Of a DNA stretch of 9,750 bases, positions 6,501 through 9,750 are shown piece by piece (the stretch's first letter is position 1; each line of letters begins with the position of its first letter). The DNA comes from Gammaproteobacteria bacterium UBA6968 (GTDB lineage: Bacteria; Pseudomonadota; Gammaproteobacteria; Pseudomonadales; Azotimanducaceae): the NCBI GenBank assembly GCA_002450255.1, contig DJYW01000088.1, positions 17,117 to 26,866 of the forward strand, written 5' to 3'. The position numbers and the translations under genes are program-made. Under the pieces are notes generated by a model, which had not been told where the DNA came from, did not search any database, and saw nothing but the letters and a program-made list of their open reading frames with translations.

Positions 6501-7334
6501 ATGTCTACGCAAACCGAGCAAGAGCTACCAGAACTAATCGAGTCGCACGCTGACGGCGTTGCCACCCTCACCATGAATCGCCCGCACGCCCGCAATGCCA
6601 TGGGTGGCACCATGATGGACCTGATGCACGCAGCACTGCCACGCTTGGCGCTCGATAAAAGTGTGCGTTGTCTTGTCCTCACCGGCGCCGGCGGCGCGTT
6701 TTGTGCGGGTGGTGACGTGAAGGGTTTCGCTTCTTCAGCTGCGGCAGCCTCACCAGACTCCAACACGGGCTTTGACATGGAAAGCCGCAGTGATTCACTG
6801 CGTCAGGGCATGGAGCTCTCCAAGCTGCTACACACGATGGCTAAGCCAACCTTGGCGGCGATCTCGGGCCCCGCTGCTGGTGCAGGTCTTTCGTTAGCAC
6901 TCGCTTGCGATATGCGTATTGCGCTGGATACCGCTAAGTTAACAACGGCTTTCGCTAAAGTGGGATTGTCCGGCGACTATGGGGTGTCTTTCTTTCTGCC
7001 CTATTTGCTGGGCCAGGCTAAAGCCCGCGAATTGTTATTCACGGCATCTGTTTTGAGTGGTACTGAGGCACATGCTATCGGCTTGGTAAATCAGGTGGCG
7101 AGCGCTGACGATTTCGCTGAGGTGGTGGCTACTCAAGCCAAGCAGCTGGCGGCGTTACCCACTGTCGCGCTCGGCTATATGAAGAAGAATCTGAATACTG
7201 CCTATACTGGCTCACTCAGCGATGCGCTGGATCGCGAGTCGCATCACATGGCGCGCTGTTTCATGACCGAGGATCACAAAGGCGCGGTACAAGCCTTTGT
7301 TGCCAAGACAGCACCGGAATTTAAAGGCCGCTAG
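6501..7334 (+). CDS. Crotonase-fold protein, enoyl-CoA hydratase/isomerase family, second copy
   Basis: A 277-residue crotonase-superfamily protein. Oxyanion-hole blocks are LTGAGGAFCAGGDVKGF (60-76) and AAISGPAAGAGLSLALACD (119-137). The pocket strand TAFAKVGLSGDYGVSFFLP (149-167) follows, and the C-terminal helical region binds CoA and makes trimer contacts in this family. Aligned by eye, both hydratase glutamates are missing: the E144 position is S131 and the E164 position is F151. An aspartate sits in SGDYG (D159). The GLSGDYG variant is a recognisable crotonase subgroup usually annotated only as enoyl-CoA hydratase/isomerase. It differs clearly from the copy at 3605, including a serine/alanine-rich insertion at about 78-90, so this is not a recent duplication. 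AGGGGGAA supports the start. The NSS transporter follows 35 bp later and the thioesterase after that, suggesting one operon. Reaction uncertain. Confidence 0.91.
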   Translation: MSTQTEQELPELIESHADGVATLTMNRPHARNAMGGTMMDLMHAALPRLALDKSVRCLVLTGAGGAFCAGGDVKGFASSAAAASPDSNTGFDMESRSDSLRQGMELSKLLHTMAKPTLAAISGPAAGAGLSLALACDMRIALDTAKLTTAFAKVGLSGDYGVSFFLPYLLGQAKARELLFTASVLSGTEAHAIGLVNQVASADDFAEVVATQAKQLAALPTVALGYMKKNLNTAYTGSLSDALDRESHHMARCFMTEDHKGAVQAFVAKTAPEFKGR

Positions 7335-7369
7335 CCGCTTCGCTTCATGCAGCACAAACGGCAGCAAAG

Positions 7370-8725
7370 ATGAGCAGCACACCGATCGCGCACGCCAGCG
7401 GCAGCTGGCGTAGCCGCTTTGGCTTTGTAATGGCCTCGACTGGATTTGCCGTCGGATTGGGCAATATCTGGCGCTTTCCTTATGTTACGGGCGAGAATGG
7501 CGGTGCCGCTTTTGTGCTGATGTACTTGGCGTTTGCGTTTGCTATTGGTGTGCCGATACTGATGGCCGAAATAATGGTAGGCCGACGCGGCCGTTCCAGT
7601 CCGCCCACAGCGCTGGCGAAAGTAGCTCAGGCAAGCGCGCGCAGTCCGCGCTGGGGTTGGGTCGGCTATCTCACTCTGACCACCGCATTTTTGATCATGA
7701 TCGCCTATAGCGTCGTCGCGGGTTGGGTGCTTTATTACTTCACCCAAGCGGTCTCATTTAGCGTGTCGGAATCGGCTGTTTTCGCCTCTGACGACGCGTT
7801 TCAATTGTTGCTGGGTGACGTGACTACACTGTTGATCTGGACTGGGGTTGCATTGACCGCGACTGGCGCAATCATTTTCACTGGCGTCGAACAAGGCATT
7901 GAACGCGCGGTTCGAGTGTTGATGCCGACCCTATTCCTGCTGCTGATTGGCTTGGTTATCTTTAACGCATTTAATGGTGGTATGTCGGCGGCGCTGGCTT
8001 ATCTGTTTTTGCCAGATTTCACCAAGCTCACCTGGGGCGCACCGTTAGCCGCTTTAGGGCAGGCATTCTTTTCTATTGGTGTTGCGATGGCGGGCATGAT
8101 GATGTTCGGCGCCTATCTGCCGCAGGATGTTGCGGTTGGCAAGAGCGCGGTCCAAATTGTAATAGCCGATACTCTGGTTGCCTTGATCGCCGGGCTAGTG
8201 GTTTTTCCGATGGTCTTCGCTAACGGGTTAGATCCATCCGCGGGCACCGGCCTGATTTTCCAAACGCTGCCAGTGGCTTTCTCGCAAATGCCATATGGCA
8301 GTGTGGTTGCTGTGCTTTTCTTCCTGCTGCTGTCCGTTGCAGCGGTTACCTCGATGGTGGGCCTTACCGAACCGCTGGTGGGTTTTTTGATGGAGCGTTT
8401 GCAATGCAGTCGGCGCCGCGCGACGGCGTTAGTGATTGGTGTTTTATTCGCCGTCAGTCTGATCAGTGTATTGAGTTACAACCATTGGCAGCATGTTGGC
8501 TTCGCCGGGCGAAGTCTGGCCGCCTGGTTGGACTACATTCCGAATCAAGTCATGTTGCCTTTAGGTGGTTTGCTGCTCGCCTTATTCGCGGGTTGGATAC
8601 TCAACCGGCAAATAGCCGAAGACGAACTGGCTATGGCGAGTTCAAAGTACGTCGGCCTGTGGCGGAGTTTGCTGCGTTGGTTAGCCGTGCCTGCGGTGGC
8701 AATCATTTTATTGACGGGCCTGTAG
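7370..8725 (+). CDS. Sodium-dependent neurotransmitter:sodium symporter (NSS/SNF) family transporter
   Basis: A 451-residue inner-membrane symporter of the LeuT/MhsT fold that couples sodium entry to uptake of an amino acid or similar small amine. The family hallmark in helix 1 is unmistakable: GFAVGLGNIWRFPYVTGENG (25-44) followed by GAAFVLMYL. Helix 3 has IAYSVVAGWVLYY, with Y113 in the expected substrate-site tyrosine position. Helix 6 reads AFFSIGVAMAGMMMFGAYLP, where the more usual form is FFSLSxGMGAMxTYGSYL. The helix 8 region LLLSVAAVTSMVGLTEPLVG supplies Ser/Thr residues for the Na2 site. Length fits the eleven-helix bacterial subtype (MhsT/Tyt1-like) rather than twelve-helix LeuT. 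The ribosome binding site is weak (GCAGCAAAG). It lies 35 bp after the crotonase and 15 bp before the thioesterase, so translation is probably coupled within an operon. The substrate is unresolved. Confidence 0.94.
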   Translation: MSSTPIAHASGSWRSRFGFVMASTGFAVGLGNIWRFPYVTGENGGAAFVLMYLAFAFAIGVPILMAEIMVGRRGRSSPPTALAKVAQASARSPRWGWVGYLTLTTAFLIMIAYSVVAGWVLYYFTQAVSFSVSESAVFASDDAFQLLLGDVTTLLIWTGVALTATGAIIFTGVEQGIERAVRVLMPTLFLLLIGLVIFNAFNGGMSAALAYLFLPDFTKLTWGAPLAALGQAFFSIGVAMAGMMMFGAYLPQDVAVGKSAVQIVIADTLVALIAGLVVFPMVFANGLDPSAGTGLIFQTLPVAFSQMPYGSVVAVLFFLLLSVAAVTSMVGLTEPLVGFLMERLQCSRRRATALVIGVLFAVSLISVLSYNHWQHVGFAGRSLAAWLDYIPNQVMLPLGGLLLALFAGWILNRQIAEDELAMASSKYVGLWRSLLRWLAVPAVAIILLTGL

Positions 8726-8740
8726 TGAGTTGGAGAAGGC

Positions 8741-9637
8741 ATGCAATTAACCTATCGGGGTAGCGTAAATCGTTGGGAATGCGACGAGAACGACCACTTG
8801 AACGTGAGGTTCTGCGAGCAAAAATTATGGCAGACTCTGGCGACGGGCGTGCACATGACGACGGGCCTCGGTGCCGATGGCAATGCCGGTTTAATTACCC
8901 GAGTGACCCGCCAGCATTTACGTTTTCAGCGTGAGGCCAGACTTTCTGTGCCCCTTAGCGGGTACTTTGCGTGGTTAGACGATGCCAGTGTGCCGGACTT
9001 CAACGCAGTAACGGAGCTACGCCATTCGGATACTGGCGAGGTAATGTTTTCGGCGTTACATCATATTCGGCAAGACGCGTCGGGATTGGCGTCGATAGAA
9101 GCCGCAGCAATTGATCCTCAAGTCCTGCCGCGAGGCATAACGTCTGATTTATTGGCAGCCGACATCACGATGGGGCAGGCACAGCAGGCGGGTTTTAAAT
9201 TGATTGGCCGAGGCTTCATTCAGGCGGATGAATGTGCTGCCACGGGCACGCTGCTTAAACACCTTTACATGGGGCGCATATCGGATTCGATGCCACATTT
9301 GTGGCGGGGTTTGCTCGATGACGCTGGGCTGCTTGCAGATGGTGCTGAAGAAGGTGGGGCAGTATTGGAGTTTCGTAAGAACTATCATGGCGAGCTGCGC
9401 GCGGACGACAGCTACTCGCTGTTGTCAGGAGTTGTTGGCGTCGCGCCAAAAGTGCAGCAATTTGCACACCTCTTATTCAACACACAAACTGAGCAATTGA
9501 TTGTCTCTGCGCAAGCCGTCGCAGTGCGCTTGGATTTGATTGCCCGTAAGGCCGCGACATTAAGTGACGCTATGGTGGCACAGCTGCAAGCAAAGCTGGT
9601 GCGACTGCCCGGCTCAGCCGTGTTCCCAAACACGTAG
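8741..9637 (+). CDS. Double-hotdog acyl-CoA thioesterase-like protein
   Basis: A 298-residue protein that reads as two tandem hotdog domains, each about 120-130 residues, the size of one 4HBT-type thioesterase unit. The first begins with VNRWECDENDHLNVRFC (9-25). Its DxxxHxN pattern (D15, H19, N21) matches the active-site helix start of 4-hydroxybenzoyl-CoA/YbgC-type thioesterases. The second begins near GRGFIQADECAATGTLLKHL (157-176), with a helix continuing through YMGRISDSMPHLW and a final strand VSAQAVAVRLDL (255-266). Such proteins hydrolyse acyl-CoA to free acid and CoA, although some tandem hotdogs are hydratases. GGAGAAGG directly precedes ATG 8741, and the NSS gene ends only 15 bp upstream, so it is the last gene of the crotonase-transporter operon. 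The second half lacks an obvious matching acid/base set and may be structural. Substrate unknown. Confidence 0.8.
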   Translation: MQLTYRGSVNRWECDENDHLNVRFCEQKLWQTLATGVHMTTGLGADGNAGLITRVTRQHLRFQREARLSVPLSGYFAWLDDASVPDFNAVTELRHSDTGEVMFSALHHIRQDASGLASIEAAAIDPQVLPRGITSDLLAADITMGQAQQAGFKLIGRGFIQADECAATGTLLKHLYMGRISDSMPHLWRGLLDDAGLLADGAEEGGAVLEFRKNYHGELRADDSYSLLSGVVGVAPKVQQFAHLLFNTQTEQLIVSAQAVAVRLDLIARKAATLSDAMVAQLQAKLVRLPGSAVFPNT

Positions 9638-9645
9638 TCTGAACC

Positions 9646-9675
9646 ACCGCTGCGTGGGGCGCTTTGTGCGGTTTA
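9646..9675 (+). terminator. Weak terminator-like hairpin after the thioesterase gene
   Basis: ACCGC (9646-9650) pairs with GCGGT (9668-9672), and inside it GCG (9652-9654) pairs with CGC (9660-9662). The stem is interrupted and followed by only TTATTG rather than a clean T run, so termination here is possible but poorly supported. Confidence 0.2.
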
Positions 9676-9750
9676 TTGTCGTGAAATCCGCGCAGGTATC
9701 GGTACACTCTGCGCTGGTTTTTTGAGCTAACACTTTTGCTTGGTCGTCGT
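9676..9750. other. Non-coding right edge, possible promoter for a gene beyond the window
   Basis: No start codon with a ribosome binding site is seen. TACACT at 9703-9708 resembles a -10 element, but TTGTCG at 9676-9681 is 21 bp away, too far for a standard -35. A plus-strand gene may begin just beyond the edge. Confidence 0.2.

Noticed and set aside
1..9750. CRISPR array, insertion sequence, phage, toxin-antitoxin or defence genes
   Set aside because: No regularly spaced repeats, transposase or integrase motifs, terminal inverted repeats, or small toxin/antitoxin pairs are visible; every sizeable gene falls in a known metabolic or transport family.

Overview
The window looks like ordinary chromosomal DNA from a proteobacterium, most likely a gammaproteobacterium and possibly marine. 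This placement rests on estimated mid-50s GC content, dense short-gap gene packing, Shine-Dalgarno sites, and the mix of GMC, crotonase, APC and NSS families. It is an inference without any phylogenetic marker. There are eight complete protein genes and one gene cut by the left edge. I see no tRNA, rRNA, CRISPR array, insertion sequence or phage gene.

Left edge (1-350): the 5' part of a minus-strand mobA-like gene (molybdenum cofactor guanylyltransferase) runs off the window. It is divergent from the first plus-strand gene across about 94 bp. Positions 351-3427 hold a GMC-family FAD alcohol dehydrogenase/oxidase and, 41 bp later, an N-acyl-D-amino-acid deacylase, probably co-transcribed. Positions 3428-3604 are a 177-bp structured spacer with competing hairpins and three 11-bp direct repeats. 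It leads into a crotonase-fold gene (3605-4402). A minus-strand GNAT acetyltransferase (4450-4950, TTG start) converges on that crotonase and diverges from an APC-superfamily amino acid permease (about 5036-6343). After a 157-bp gap, a probable three-gene operon follows: a second crotonase-fold enzyme (6501-7334), an 11-helix-size NSS sodium-coupled transporter (7370-8725) and a double-hotdog acyl-CoA thioesterase-like protein (8741-9637). The last 113 bp are non-coding.

How the genes may fit together (inference): two amino-acid-type transporters, an amide hydrolase that releases amino acid plus acyl group, a flavin alcohol dehydrogenase, two acyl-CoA-modifying crotonases and a thioesterase could form a catabolic island for N-acylated amino acids or related amides and their acyl chains. 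No single gene proves this. No dedicated acyl-CoA ligase, acyl-CoA dehydrogenase or regulator is visible in the window. The most distinctive sequence-level observations are that both crotonases lack the two classical hydratase glutamates, and that the spacer before the first crotonase is structured and repeat-bearing. I did not find a convincing new defence, mobile or RNA-guided system.
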